Shown one piece after another: positions 15,920 to 23,953 of a stretch of DNA of 23,953 nucleotides (positions are counted from its first letter, which is position 1; each line of letters opens with the position of its first letter). This DNA comes from Candidatus Cloacimonadota bacterium (GTDB lineage Bacteria > Cloacimonadota > Cloacimonadia > Cloacimonadales > WRIO01), in the NCBI GenBank assembly GCA_009782695.1, contig WRIO01000001.1, positions 1-23,953 of the forward strand. The letters are read 5' to 3'. The notes beneath the pieces were generated by a model. That model ran no database searches. It was not told where the DNA came from and saw only the letters and a program-made list of their open reading frames with translations. A program made the position numbers and the translations under genes.

Positions 15920-18900
15920 TTATTTCAATAGCAGCGATTTTCTGATAGCTACATTCTTTTCATTTTGGATTCTGATGAAGTATATCCCAGAGGCAACTGT
16001 GTGGTTATTATTATCATTTCCATGCCATTGCACTGTATGAATCCCTTTGTCCATAAACTCATTTTTCACTACCTTTACCAGCTGTCCTTTTATATTGTAA
16101 ATTTTGATATCTACCCTGCTCGGTTCTGGTATCGCAAATCGGATAGTAGTGGAAGGGTTAAATGGATTAGGGTAATTCGGATATAGCTTGAATTCGAGAT
16201 TTTCTATGATTACATCCTCACCTTCTACGACCACTGGGTCTGTGCTTTCGGGATTGTCGGGGTCATCATAAGTGTCCAGAGGGTTGTAATACACCATAGT
16301 AGTATCGCTCGCCCCATTTGCATATTTTACTCTCACAGAGTAGCGGTATTTATTCGACAAATCAAAAGGTTCAAAGCTATCTTCAGTGTAGCTGTATATA
16401 TTTCGATTATTTTCAGCATCATAGCCTAATGAATCGATGAAAGGGTTTTCTATCTTTATAAATTCTGTCGAATTCATTTGCCTAAAAATCTCAAACTCCT
16501 CAAATCCCAAGAAGTCTTCTGTCCTATCATATATATGATCCCATCTCAAGACTAGGTTTCGTTCCTCGTTTGTAGTTCTCCGCAGGTTACCCGGTCTGGT
16601 GCGGTAGTGGACATTAAAATGATGATCCTCTATTACTTGACCTGCATCTAAGGTCATGGCACTTAAAGAATCGGCATATTCAAAGAATGGGTCATTTAGA
16701 GCTATACTATGGTATCGTTGTGGTAACAGATATATTTCATAAGAGTTTTCGGGAGAAACTCGTGCAGTGTAATAATCTGCTTTTACACCTAATCGCGACA
16801 CAGGCTTTGGATAGTGGTTTAGCACATTTACTTGACCTCGGATGATAGCAGTGTTGCCAAAATCTGTTTGGACTATGATGTCATCTAGATACCATTCTGA
16901 TATGCCAGCAAAATTCCCTTCTAATGTAAAGCAAATCTGGAAGATGCTATACCCCAGGTGTGTATTTATAGGCACAGCTACATCAGAAGCGGTATAACTA
17001 TCTGTAAAAGTTTGTGACCAGATTTCATCCCAATCATTGGCGTTGTAGGTGTGTCGAGCCTCTACCCTAAGCGTAAGGACATCAGGTATCGCCACATTGG
17101 CAGCATTTTTAAAGGTCAACATCACACTATTTATATCACGAGCATCCATAGTGGGTGAGATATATCGCACTCTCCCTGTGATATTTGCACCCATATATTT
17201 TATCTCAGGTGCAGTCCCACCAGCAAAATCGGTATCAGAAATATCCCAAGTACCATATAGACCGTTGATCTGCCACGTGCCTAAAAGTTGCTCACCGTAG
17301 TGCTGTAACAAAGTGCCACTTTGGTTGATACTTAGGTTCGTGTTATAATATATTGTATTTGCATTTTCTGCTGTAAAGTTCATAAATAGCGGAATAGCTA
17401 TAGCTTCAGGAGTGTCTGTCGCCACACCGATTTCAAAGACAAACTGTTGGTTGTTTCTAGCTTTGATGATAGGGACAAAGTAAGAATCTACATGCACATT
17501 GAGGTATGAGCTTTGAGTTTCCAGATTGCCCATTACATCGCAGACATCTAAATCAGAGGTGTTTGCGATAGTGACCACAAATTTGATAGTTTCACCTGGT
17601 TCCACTATACCGTTGTTGTTCCCTGCCAGATCATTTATCAGATATGAGCGGTAAACCATAGAGGGCTTTCTCACAGTGAATTTGATATTGCTGCTCCACT
17701 CGTTGAAGTTTGGTGAATATATGCTTTCCACAGAATATTTTATATTGGTTGTTATCTCGGTGTTATCGGGTGTGTTTGGGTTAACTACAACGCTGAAATA
17801 GTCGAAATTTGAGCTATGTTCCCCATTTGCTATATCTGGGAAGTCAGACACAGCATTTAGTATTTCTATAAATTCGGAATTGCTGGTGAGAGTAGCTCGC
17901 ACCTCTTGGGCTGTGGTCAAACCTAAATTTTTTAGGACTATGCCTATGTCTAACCTTTCTCCCGCTTCTATGATGCCATTGCCGTTTTCGTCATATAAAT
18001 ATGTGTCTTGCATCTGTAAAAACGGTCGATCATTTATAAAGAAAGGCTGGGTGATCAATATCGCAAAACCGTTGTTGATAGTGGCAGAACCGGGGGTGTA
18101 TACGTTATCGTATACATAAGTGAGACCCCGCAGTGCAGTGCCGTCTTGAAAACCGACTGATACATAGTTTATAGGGTGTTGTGTGTTGCCAGGAACGCCT
18201 TGATGCCACCGGTGATATTGTAGCTTTATCGGGCTGTCACCCATCGATGTGCCGTGCATCTGTGGGTCGTAAATGATAGCTTGGAAGGTCACACTGTCTG
18301 CAGAGATATTCCAATACCCATAGCTTCCCGGGGAAATAAATCTTACACTATCCCACTGGATTATAAAAGCAGCGTCGTCCTCGTCATAATAGGTATATAT
18401 GCCTCCGTAAGAGCTTCCGCATACTAAATCTGTCCAGTATGGAGCGACCATATTTCGAGGAACTATCGGTCCGGGTATCGGCACATTGCGGAAGTCCCTC
18501 TGGTCACTAGTGCCGAAGCAGAACCAACCATTTGAACAGATAAAGATATTATCAAACTGATTGCCATAATAAGATGCAGTAAAAGGTAGAGTGACATCTA
18601 ATCCGCCTTCTTCCTGACTACTCCCACCTGGGTTTTCTATATAATCTTCGATGCCAGTATTTGTGCCTATATACTTAATGTTCTTCCACCTATATTGCGG
18701 GGTGACTGTGCCAGTCTCAGCGGGATACCAATTAAAGTCATTGCTGCCTATCATAGCATAGCCGTATTCGTCTGGACCAGTGGGGTCTGCAGGGGTTCTA
18801 TTCCCTGCTGTAATATTGATGGGTATAAACTCTTCAAAGCCGTCATTGTTATATACATACAGTAATGCAGGCAAACTCATACCGGGATAAATAGCCTCAT

Positions 18901-21484
18901 CCACTAAAATTGTAAAAGGACCGATACCGCTTACTGTCTGCCCTTGAATTACCGTGCCGACATATACTGTGTCTGTCTCTATGTTCATAAACGAGTGGCG
19001 TGAAAGTAGCTGTGCTGAGAGGTTATACCCTGTGTAAGAACCATTGTTTTTTAGAGAAAAGCTGGCTTCTGATGGCTGACCTATGGCTACATAGCCTGGT
19101 GTCATACTGACATAATTTAAGTTTACACCCTTTACCATAGTTGTGATATACGATGACCATACGTTTATGCCATCGGTGATATCTATTTTTAAAGGTAGCA
19201 TTTGCAAGTCGGGAAATTGGGGTGACACGGTAAAAGTAAAGGCATCATAGTAATTTTGGGTTTCGCCTGCACTGATAGACCCGAATGTGGCAGTGCCATT
19301 GTCGATAGTGACCAGTGGGTCTTCGGAACTGAGAGTAGCTGTTAGGTTGGAGGCAGTCATACTCTGGTAGTTTTTTACATTCAAAGTCAAATGTATGGTT
19401 TCTCCGGGATTTGCTTCACCATTGTTGTTTCCCAAAATATCATTTATCACGAAGTTTTGCACTGATACTGCTGGACTCCCGGTGGGGCTAATGGTAGCTT
19501 TTTTGGTTAAAAAATCTGCCCGAGTGCAGAATAAAGTCAGATTGCCGGTTAGTTCCGGATCCAAGCTGACATAGACTACTCCATTCTCATCGGAAATCCC
19601 TTTTGTGAGGTAGGTGAGGACAGGATTTCCGTCTAATGTGCCACTAAATTGTGATATGGTGACCCATGTATTTGGAACTGGATAATCGTCTGTGTCTGTG
19701 ATGGCGAACCTTAAGCTACTGGTCCCAGTGGGAATAGTAGTGGGAAAAACTGTCGCAAAATACTTTGGCTTTGTCTTGAACACATTATGGGAGGGGTCGG
19801 TCATTACATTTGCCCAAGTGGCGAAGTTTATCGCTGTTGGGCGGAAGCTTGGGCTATTAAAGGTATTTATGATATTGGCTTTTGCAAATAGTGATGCCTG
19901 CCCCATAGTCTCCATTTTTGCAGGATATAGTCCGTAATAGATTCCAGCTTGGAGCACATTGTTCCAGGCTGTATGAGTGGAGCTATTTGCCATACCGATA
20001 GCTGATATAGCACCAGTCAGAGCACTTGAGTTGTATTTTTTAGTAACTTCCGATATATAATCACTGCCACTCATACCGCCTGTGCTACAAGTGATAGTGA
20101 CCACATTAAATAATTTATTGTTGTTCGTCAGCGAAGATACCTGACCTGGTATACTGCTCATACCCAGGTATCCACGATATGAAAAATGTGCTCTTCCGGT
20201 GTTCAAAACAGGGTTTACAGTGCCATTAGGATAAAATTCTACAAAATCATGGTTTGGGTCATATTCCTGTATAATAGACTTTATATATTTGTTTACTATC
20301 TTTGTGGAAATGCCAGAAGAAGAATTTGTATCGCCATACAAAAGACTACCACCTAACCAATCAAGGTTCGCATTACCAACGTTTATTTCACGTTCGTAAT
20401 GTATCACTTTGCTGACATAAGCGTCCATAGCATTACTACTATCTACAAACCACCTACCCACAAATATATCGGGGTAATCATTCGATATCATCTTCATATA
20501 CTCATAATCACAATTTCCATTGGGTGTAAAAGTGGGGATACTGAAATTACCACTGGAAGGAACACCGACTCCACCCATCAAAAGCACAAATTCCACATCG
20601 CCCTGGCTGTATTTTGTCTGGAGAAAAGATTTGATAGCTGCATTAGTTACCCCGGCTGGTTCAGAACTACCCATGGCGGATGTGCTTGCCACGGCTGTTT
20701 CTACCTTCATACCACGCTGCCTTTTCCACGTGATTAATTGGTTCAAAAATTGGAGATTGGTTCCTTGTCCTGCCATTTGTCCGTGTATGATCAGTAATGA
20801 GGGCTCTTGATAGATAGGGTTTGGCAGTCTGATCTGGTTGTAATTTTCAAATAATGCCTCATAAACTACTTCAAAATAGCGGGAGACTTGCGGACGGAGA
20901 TAATATGATGGAACTGCCTCAGGGGAGGTGTGGTAGATAGTCATACTAAGCTCTTGTGTGACCTCTAACTTCTTTTCGGCAGGAAAATAGCGCATGGGAT
21001 GGATATTTATGGTGATAAATTGATGGTCGCGAATAGTCTCGACATCACTAATATGATATAAAATATCTGGAAATACTAGCTCTGGGTCTTTACTGCCATA
21101 AAAGTTCATGTCTTGTTGAAAATAATAATCTTTTACATCAAAATTTTGGTTTGGATGTATATTTAGGTTGTCCAAAATGTATGGATCTTTTATAAAAAGA
21201 TTTTCTATCCTAATCTCGCTACCAACTGGCACTGCCAAAGATACAGAAAAAACAGGCACTTCTGGCAAACCCGTCAAAGGCGTCAGAACTGCCTGGTCTA
21301 ACTCTATTTTGTCGAATAAGATACCACCATCATATTCTGAGATAATCTTATATTCCGGTAAAGAAAAAGAAAAATCTGTCCTTTCTGTCGAAGTGGTGTT
21401 GACAATAAATGCACTGCTAGCAAAAGCACTTACGCCCATTAGAAAACAAAAAGCCCCCAAGAAAATCCACTGTAATATTTTCAT
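15920..21484 (-). CDS. Large secreted gingipain-like (C25) protein with C-terminal sorting domain
   Basis: This 1854-residue protein begins with a signal peptide (about 1-23, MKILQWIFLG...VSAFAS). A propeptide-like region runs to about 220, followed by a C25/gingipain-like domain (about 225-560) with D-Y-E-Y (326-329), YPDIFVGRW (337-345) and the catalytic-type Cys466 in TITCSTGG. At the position of the C25 catalytic His (usually G-H-G) it reads R-G-Y-L-G (437-441), so that His appears replaced. Then come beta-sandwich domains. Three of them open with D-x-x-G-N-x-x-G-x-x-x-x-G-E-type motifs (682-695, 1165-1176, 1285-1298). The last 90 residues (1765-1854) form a FlgD-like/type A sorting domain starting YPNYPNPFNPST. 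It is likely exported and surface-attached or released through a type IX-like system. GGAG stands eight bases before the ATG. Proteolytic activity is uncertain. Confidence 0.9.
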   Translation of the reverse strand: MKILQWIFLGAFCFLMGVSAFASSAFIVNTTSTERTDFSFSLPEYKIISEYDGGILFDKIELDQAVLTPLTGLPEVPVFSVSLAVPVGSEIRIENLFIKDPYILDNLNIHPNQNFDVKDYYFQQDMNFYGSKDPELVFPDILYHISDVETIRDHQFITINIHPMRYFPAEKKLEVTQELSMTIYHTSPEAVPSYYLRPQVSRYFEVVYEALFENYNQIRLPNPIYQEPSLLIIHGQMAGQGTNLQFLNQLITWKRQRGMKVETAVASTSAMGSSEPAGVTNAAIKSFLQTKYSQGDVEFVLLMGGVGVPSSGNFSIPTFTPNGNCDYEYMKMISNDYPDIFVGRWFVDSSNAMDAYVSKVIHYEREINVGNANLDWLGGSLLYGDTNSSSGISTKIVNKYIKSIIQEYDPNHDFVEFYPNGTVNPVLNTGRAHFSYRGYLGMSSIPGQVSSLTNNNKLFNVVTITCSTGGMSGSDYISEVTKKYNSSALTGAISAIGMANSSTHTAWNNVLQAGIYYGLYPAKMETMGQASLFAKANIINTFNSPSFRPTAINFATWANVMTDPSHNVFKTKPKYFATVFPTTIPTGTSSLRFAITDTDDYPVPNTWVTISQFSGTLDGNPVLTYLTKGISDENGVVYVSLDPELTGNLTLFCTRADFLTKKATISPTGSPAVSVQNFVINDILGNNNGEANPGETIHLTLNVKNYQSMTASNLTATLSSEDPLVTIDNGTATFGSISAGETQNYYDAFTFTVSPQFPDLQMLPLKIDITDGINVWSSYITTMVKGVNLNYVSMTPGYVAIGQPSEASFSLKNNGSYTGYNLSAQLLSRHSFMNIETDTVYVGTVIQGQTVSGIGPFTILVDEAIYPGMSLPALLYVYNNDGFEEFIPINITAGNRTPADPTGPDEYGYAMIGSNDFNWYPAETGTVTPQYRWKNIKYIGTNTGIEDYIENPGGSSQEEGGLDVTLPFTASYYGNQFDNIFICSNGWFCFGTSDQRDFRNVPIPGPIVPRNMVAPYWTDLVCGSSYGGIYTYYDEDDAAFIIQWDSVRFISPGSYGYWNISADSVTFQAIIYDPQMHGTSMGDSPIKLQYHRWHQGVPGNTQHPINYVSVGFQDGTALRGLTYVYDNVYTPGSATINNGFAILITQPFFINDRPFLQMQDTYLYDENGNGIIEAGERLDIGIVLKNLGLTTAQEVRATLTSNSEFIEILNAVSDFPDIANGEHSSNFDYFSVVVNPNTPDNTEITTNIKYSVESIYSPNFNEWSSNIKFTVRKPSMVYRSYLINDLAGNNNGIVEPGETIKFVVTIANTSDLDVCDVMGNLETQSSYLNVHVDSYFVPIIKARNNQQFVFEIGVATDTPEAIAIPLFMNFTAENANTIYYNTNLSINQSGTLLQHYGEQLLGTWQINGLYGTWDISDTDFAGGTAPEIKYMGANITGRVRYISPTMDARDINSVMLTFKNAANVAIPDVLTLRVEARHTYNANDWDEIWSQTFTDSYTASDVAVPINTHLGYSIFQICFTLEGNFAGISEWYLDDIIVQTDFGNTAIIRGQVNVLNHYPKPVSRLGVKADYYTARVSPENSYEIYLLPQRYHSIALNDPFFEYADSLSAMTLDAGQVIEDHHFNVHYRTRPGNLRRTTNEERNLVLRWDHIYDRTEDFLGFEEFEIFRQMNSTEFIKIENPFIDSLGYDAENNRNIYSYTEDSFEPFDLSNKYRYSVRVKYANGASDTTMVYYNPLDTYDDPDNPESTDPVVVEGEDVIIENLEFKLYPNYPNPFNPSTTIRFAIPEPSRVDIKIYNIKGQLVKVVKNEFMDKGIHTVQWHGNDNNNHTVASGIYFIRIQNEKNVAIRKSLLLK

Positions 21485-21967
21485 ATTATGACTCCATATA
21501 ATGTAATAAATTGTAGTAATATTTCATACTTTTTTTGAGGTGCAATTTTCTTTGAAAGGCTAAAATTGTCAAGGATAAAATCCTCTGATCATTATTTTAT
21601 TTTTTCTGTAGGGAAGGCAGCCCCCTGCCTTCCACCACATCCGTGCATAGCACACAAAATAATTCCCCTCCAAATTTGAAGTGGTGAACTATAATAAAAA
21701 TAACTAATCACGGGTGACAAATTACAAGTGATTGGTATCTTGTCATTTGTAATTATCAACGAAGTTGGTGGACGGGGTGGTTATGATAAATGTGTATGAT
21801 GTGTCTGCCCCGCAGAATGTGAAGGATGTGTATATCTCAACTTTCAACGAGCGAAGCTCCTCAGCTGCACGAAGTGCTTTCATCCGTCCGCAGGACACAT
21901 CTATTTATAATTTATAATTTGCTTTTCTCCTTGACAGAAAAAGCGAAGATAGAAAAGAGGTTTGATT
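21485..21967. repeat. Divergent intergenic region, mostly modular repeats
   Basis: The 483 bases between two divergent genes hold no ORF that looks real. Bases 21485-21597 lie upstream of the C25-like gene, with a minus-strand TTGACA at 21572-21567 but no clear -10. A 9-bp perfect stem, ggaaggcag/ctgccttcc, around CCCC lies at 21612-21633. Bases 21640-21900 carry repeat modules: gtgc-ATA-gcac (21643-21653), the cccctccaaa and tgacaaattacaag blocks, caac-GAA-gttg (21757-21767), gagc-GAA-gctc (21849-21859), gcac-GAA-gtgc (21867-21877) and gtcc-GCA-ggac (21886-21896). The remaining 67 bases precede the next gene; TTGACA at 21931-21936 has no -10 partner before the start codon. Confidence 0.8.
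21956..21960 (+). promoter_or_regulatory. Ribosome binding site that selects ATG 21968
   Basis: AGAGG at 21956-21960 is seven bases from ATG 21968 but only one base from the in-frame TTG at 21962. The ATG is therefore taken as the start, giving the signal peptide MKRKIISRVALMVLVLTISVSA minus two residues compared with the longest frame. Confidence 0.75.
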
Positions 21968-23341
21968 ATGAAGAGAAAAATAATTAGTAGAGTAGCTTTG
22001 ATGGTCTTAGTTTTGACTATATCGGTATCAGCAAAAAAACTATCGAAAAGCGAAGTCAGTTTACTTTTATCACGAGAAATACACAGCTTTGGAGTGCTGG
22101 CACAGGCTTGGTATCGCACACCGATAGTCATGGGTGGAGGCGGTTCACAGTCTATACCAGCAGGCTCCGAAGAGCGAATGATAGAGTATATTATAAAAGG
22201 TCAGTCAGCCCTAAAAACCAGCAAAAAAGGCAACTGGATAGAGAGCCAAGAAGGTATGTATTTATTTACAATAAAGGGTGATTCGGTCGTTGAGATAGTT
22301 GGTATCTCAAAGCAATATCGGGCTACTAAATGCACTGGGGTTATTGAGCTGAAGCTTGGGCATGAAGGCATAAAAGTCACTACCCCGAATGTAGCAAACC
22401 AAAGCACCACCCCGCTTGTAGCCAAACTGAACGACAAAGAAGCCACCAAACAGCTGTATAAGGACTTGCAACAAGCAGCGAAACTCGCTATCGATTGGTA
22501 TAGCACACCAGTGGTGATGGGCGGTGCTGGTCGCAGTGACCCCCTGTCTGATATGTTTAACCCTTTACCCCCGCAAAAAACCGATTGGAGAAGTAATATC
22601 GAAAGGAGTTGCCCGCACCCGCGACCCGCAAAAGATACAGGAATCCAGCTTATGCCACCTCCAGAAATCTTAGACGGTATAATCGATAGCAAAAAGCCCA
22701 CAGAAATAACAACAGACCCGATGCCACCACCCCCAAGGATAAGAAGGGATATCGAACCACCGGTGAAGGAACAACCCCCCAGGCGAACAGGAGAGCCTTT
22801 GGAGTTTTTGGTTCGGTATATCGACCACAGTGCATCTGGGAACAGAATCGAGCGGCAAAATAGCGTGTTAGTTTTTAGCCTCGATGAGCTCACTCTGCAT
22901 ATAGACGCGAAATCTATTTCCAATCCGCATATCCAGTTTTTGGCAGAGGTTCAGCTAAATGTCGGTCTTCACACTCTGACCACCAAACCCGAATATACAC
23001 CCTATATCAGCGATGCAGAAGCCCAAGACCTACTCTTTAAAGAAATATTTCACATAGCTACACAAGCACATATTTGGTGGAGAACCCCAGAAATCATGGG
23101 CGGCAGAAGTAGAGATCCCGGTCAATATTCCCAAAGCTTTGAAAGCTACTTAAAAAGCAACGCTCCCCAGAAATTCAAACAAGAGATTTCTTTTAAAGAT
23201 AACCACCTGCATATAAATATAGCCTCTATCTCGAACCCAAAAGCGAAGGCAACAGCCTCTATGCCCCTAAATGAAAAGCTGAATATCGACAACCTAAAAG
23301 TCACCCCTAAAAGCAAATGGGAAAGGTTTAAGAAAAATTAG
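21968..23341 (+). CDS. Secreted protein of unknown function with three W-[YW]-x-T-P-x-x-M-G-G repeats
   Basis: I do not recognise a named family. The 457-residue protein has a signal peptide (about 1-22, cleavage after VSA) and no other membrane segment. Three tandem units are visible. Each starts with an amphipathic helix that ends in a conserved motif: W48-Y-R-T-P-I-V-M-G-G57, W177-Y-S-T-P-V-V-M-G-G186 and W370-W-R-T-P-E-I-M-G-G379. A beta-rich stretch ending in a V-T-T/L-T-T/V-T-P block follows in each unit. The SISNP phrase occurs in units two and three. A long Pro-rich, charged linker (about 188-278, with PMPPPP and EPPVKEQPP) splits unit two. Similar helix plus Y-Y-x-x-P-x-x-(M/L)-G-G-G segments are, from memory, found in short exported proteins of FCB bacteria. 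It is probably periplasmic or surface-located. It is divergent from the C25-like gene, which may indicate a link. Confidence 0.85.
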   Translation: MKRKIISRVALMVLVLTISVSAKKLSKSEVSLLLSREIHSFGVLAQAWYRTPIVMGGGGSQSIPAGSEERMIEYIIKGQSALKTSKKGNWIESQEGMYLFTIKGDSVVEIVGISKQYRATKCTGVIELKLGHEGIKVTTPNVANQSTTPLVAKLNDKEATKQLYKDLQQAAKLAIDWYSTPVVMGGAGRSDPLSDMFNPLPPQKTDWRSNIERSCPHPRPAKDTGIQLMPPPEILDGIIDSKKPTEITTDPMPPPPRIRRDIEPPVKEQPPRRTGEPLEFLVRYIDHSASGNRIERQNSVLVFSLDELTLHIDAKSISNPHIQFLAEVQLNVGLHTLTTKPEYTPYISDAEAQDLLFKEIFHIATQAHIWWRTPEIMGGRSRDPGQYSQSFESYLKSNAPQKFKQEISFKDNHLHINIASISNPKAKATASMPLNEKLNIDNLKVTPKSKWERFKKN

Positions 23342-23358
23342 AAATTAGAAATTAGAAA
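23338..23358 (+). repeat. Three tandem copies of ttagaaa at a gene end
   Basis: The 7-base unit ttagaaa is repeated three times (23338-23344, 23345-23351, 23352-23358). The first copy contains the TAG stop of the three-repeat protein, so slippage here would leave the reading frame end intact while adding spare stops. Confidence 0.8.
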
Positions 23359-23953
23359 TGTAGTGTCCTGCGGACGATGTAAATTCCCCTCCAATTTTGG
23401 AGGGGTGGGCAAAAATAATGACGAGTGACAAAGAACAAATGACAAGTCATTGGTATCTTGCATTTTGTCATTTCCAACGCAGTTGGCTGACGGGGGGAGC
23501 ATTGATGAGGATGATCTGTCTGCTTCGCAGTATGTGAAGGATGTGTTTATCTCAACTTTCAACGAGCGAAGCTCCTCAACGCACACTTGCGTGCCTCAAC
23601 TGCACGAAGTGCTATCATCCGTCCGCAGGACACCGCCTTTTCCCCGTCCCGCCGGGAAGGGGTGGCAGGCGCTAGCCTGACGGGGCAGGGGAAATTATAT
23701 TTGTGCGAAGCACACTTTTTTCCCGTAGGGAACGATGCCCTATCCAACTGCGTTGGAAGTTACGAGTTACAAATGACAAATGTTGGTGTCCTACGGACGG
23801 ATATTTAAGCGAACATCGTTCCGAAAGAAAGCGTCCGTGCGTAGCACACATTAAAATTCCCGAAGGGAATAAAGCTCGGTAGAATGGATGCATGTAATAA
23901 AAAACATCATCCCGTAGGGATGCAACATAGCTTTTTTTGTTAAATCCCCACAC
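23359..23953. repeat. Gene-free block of modular palindromic repeats at the window end
   Basis: About 595 bases with no gene. In order: gtcc-TGC-ggac (23365-23375), a ttcccctcc/ggaggggtgg block (23383-23408), the tgacaag/attggtatcttg module with ccaac-GCA-gttgg (23474-23486), ctgc-TTC-gcag (23520-23530), gagc-GAA-gctc (23564-23574), gcac-GAA-gtgc (23602-23612), gtcc-GCA-ggac (23621-23631), the GC-rich ggggtggcaggc module (23636-23690), gtgc-GAA-gcac (23703-23713), ccc-GTA-ggg (23722-23730), ccaac-TGC-gttgg (23744-23756), gtcc-TAC-ggac (23788-23798), gtgc-GTA-gcac (23837-23847), attccc-GAA-gggaat (23856-23870) and catccc-GTA-gggatg (23908-23922). The ORFs over this stretch change with each repeat copy and have no ribosome sites or recognisable products. 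Confidence 0.85.

Noticed and set aside
22201..22923. 240-codon minus-strand frame inside the three-repeat protein gene
   Set aside because: The plus-strand frame has a signal peptide, a good ribosome site and internal repeats; the minus frame has none of these.
23359..23953. Several 60-95 codon frames at the window end
   Set aside because: They run through the modular repeats on both strands, contain the same repeat-encoded peptide pieces as other repeat regions, and have no ribosome sites.

Overview
The window looks like chromosome from an uncultivated, anaerobic, amino-acid-fermenting Gram-negative bacterium of the FCB group, most probably Candidatus Cloacimonadota. Three observations support this. 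The Kce enzyme carries its metal and substrate residues at the numbering I recall for the Candidatus Cloacimonas acidaminovorans enzyme. A very large secreted C25-type protein ends in a FlgD-like/type A sorting domain beginning YPNPFNPST. An ABC permease is fused to an M1 peptidase, an architecture familiar from FCB genomes. The phylum is inferred, not proven.

Layout. 3-251: 3' end of miaA, cut by the window edge. 357-1826: hgcA and hgcB, the corrinoid protein and ferredoxin required for mercury methylation, separated by a repeat-filled gap of 171 bp. 1917-3044: a YhcG/DUF1016 PD-(D/E)XK nuclease. 3066-5117: prolyl oligopeptidase. 5118-5662: a gene-free nested inverted repeat. 5663-6204 (minus): YoeB-like toxin and antitoxin. 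6472-11398 (minus): an ABC permease/M1 peptidase fusion and its ATPase. 11588-12863 (minus): a DUF374 acyltransferase and a histidine-kinase-like protein lacking the phospho-accepting His. 12980-14044 (minus): selD. 14333-15689 (plus): kce and a dCMP deaminase. 15920-21484 (minus): a 1854-residue secreted gingipain-like protein. 21968-23341 (plus): a secreted protein with three copies of a W-[YW]-x-T-P-x-x-M-G-G motif. 23342-23953: repeats only.

How the parts fit. HgcA and HgcB form one functional pair. The ABC ATPase and the permease-peptidase overlap by 8 bp and clearly form one transporter. The toxin and antitoxin overlap by 4 bp. Kce points to lysine fermentation through 3-keto-5-aminohexanoate, and selD to selenium use, but their pathway partners lie outside the window.

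Nearly every intergenic gap is filled with short palindromic repeats assembled as modules. About 30 of these hairpins, built from roughly nine unrelated stems, share one design: a stem closed by C-G around a GNA triloop (GAA, GCA, GTA or GGA). This is the fold known for very stable DNA mini-hairpins such as GCGAAGC. The repeats also occupy the gap inside the hgcAB pair. The hgcAB pair and the GNA-hairpin repeat system are the two most interesting things here.
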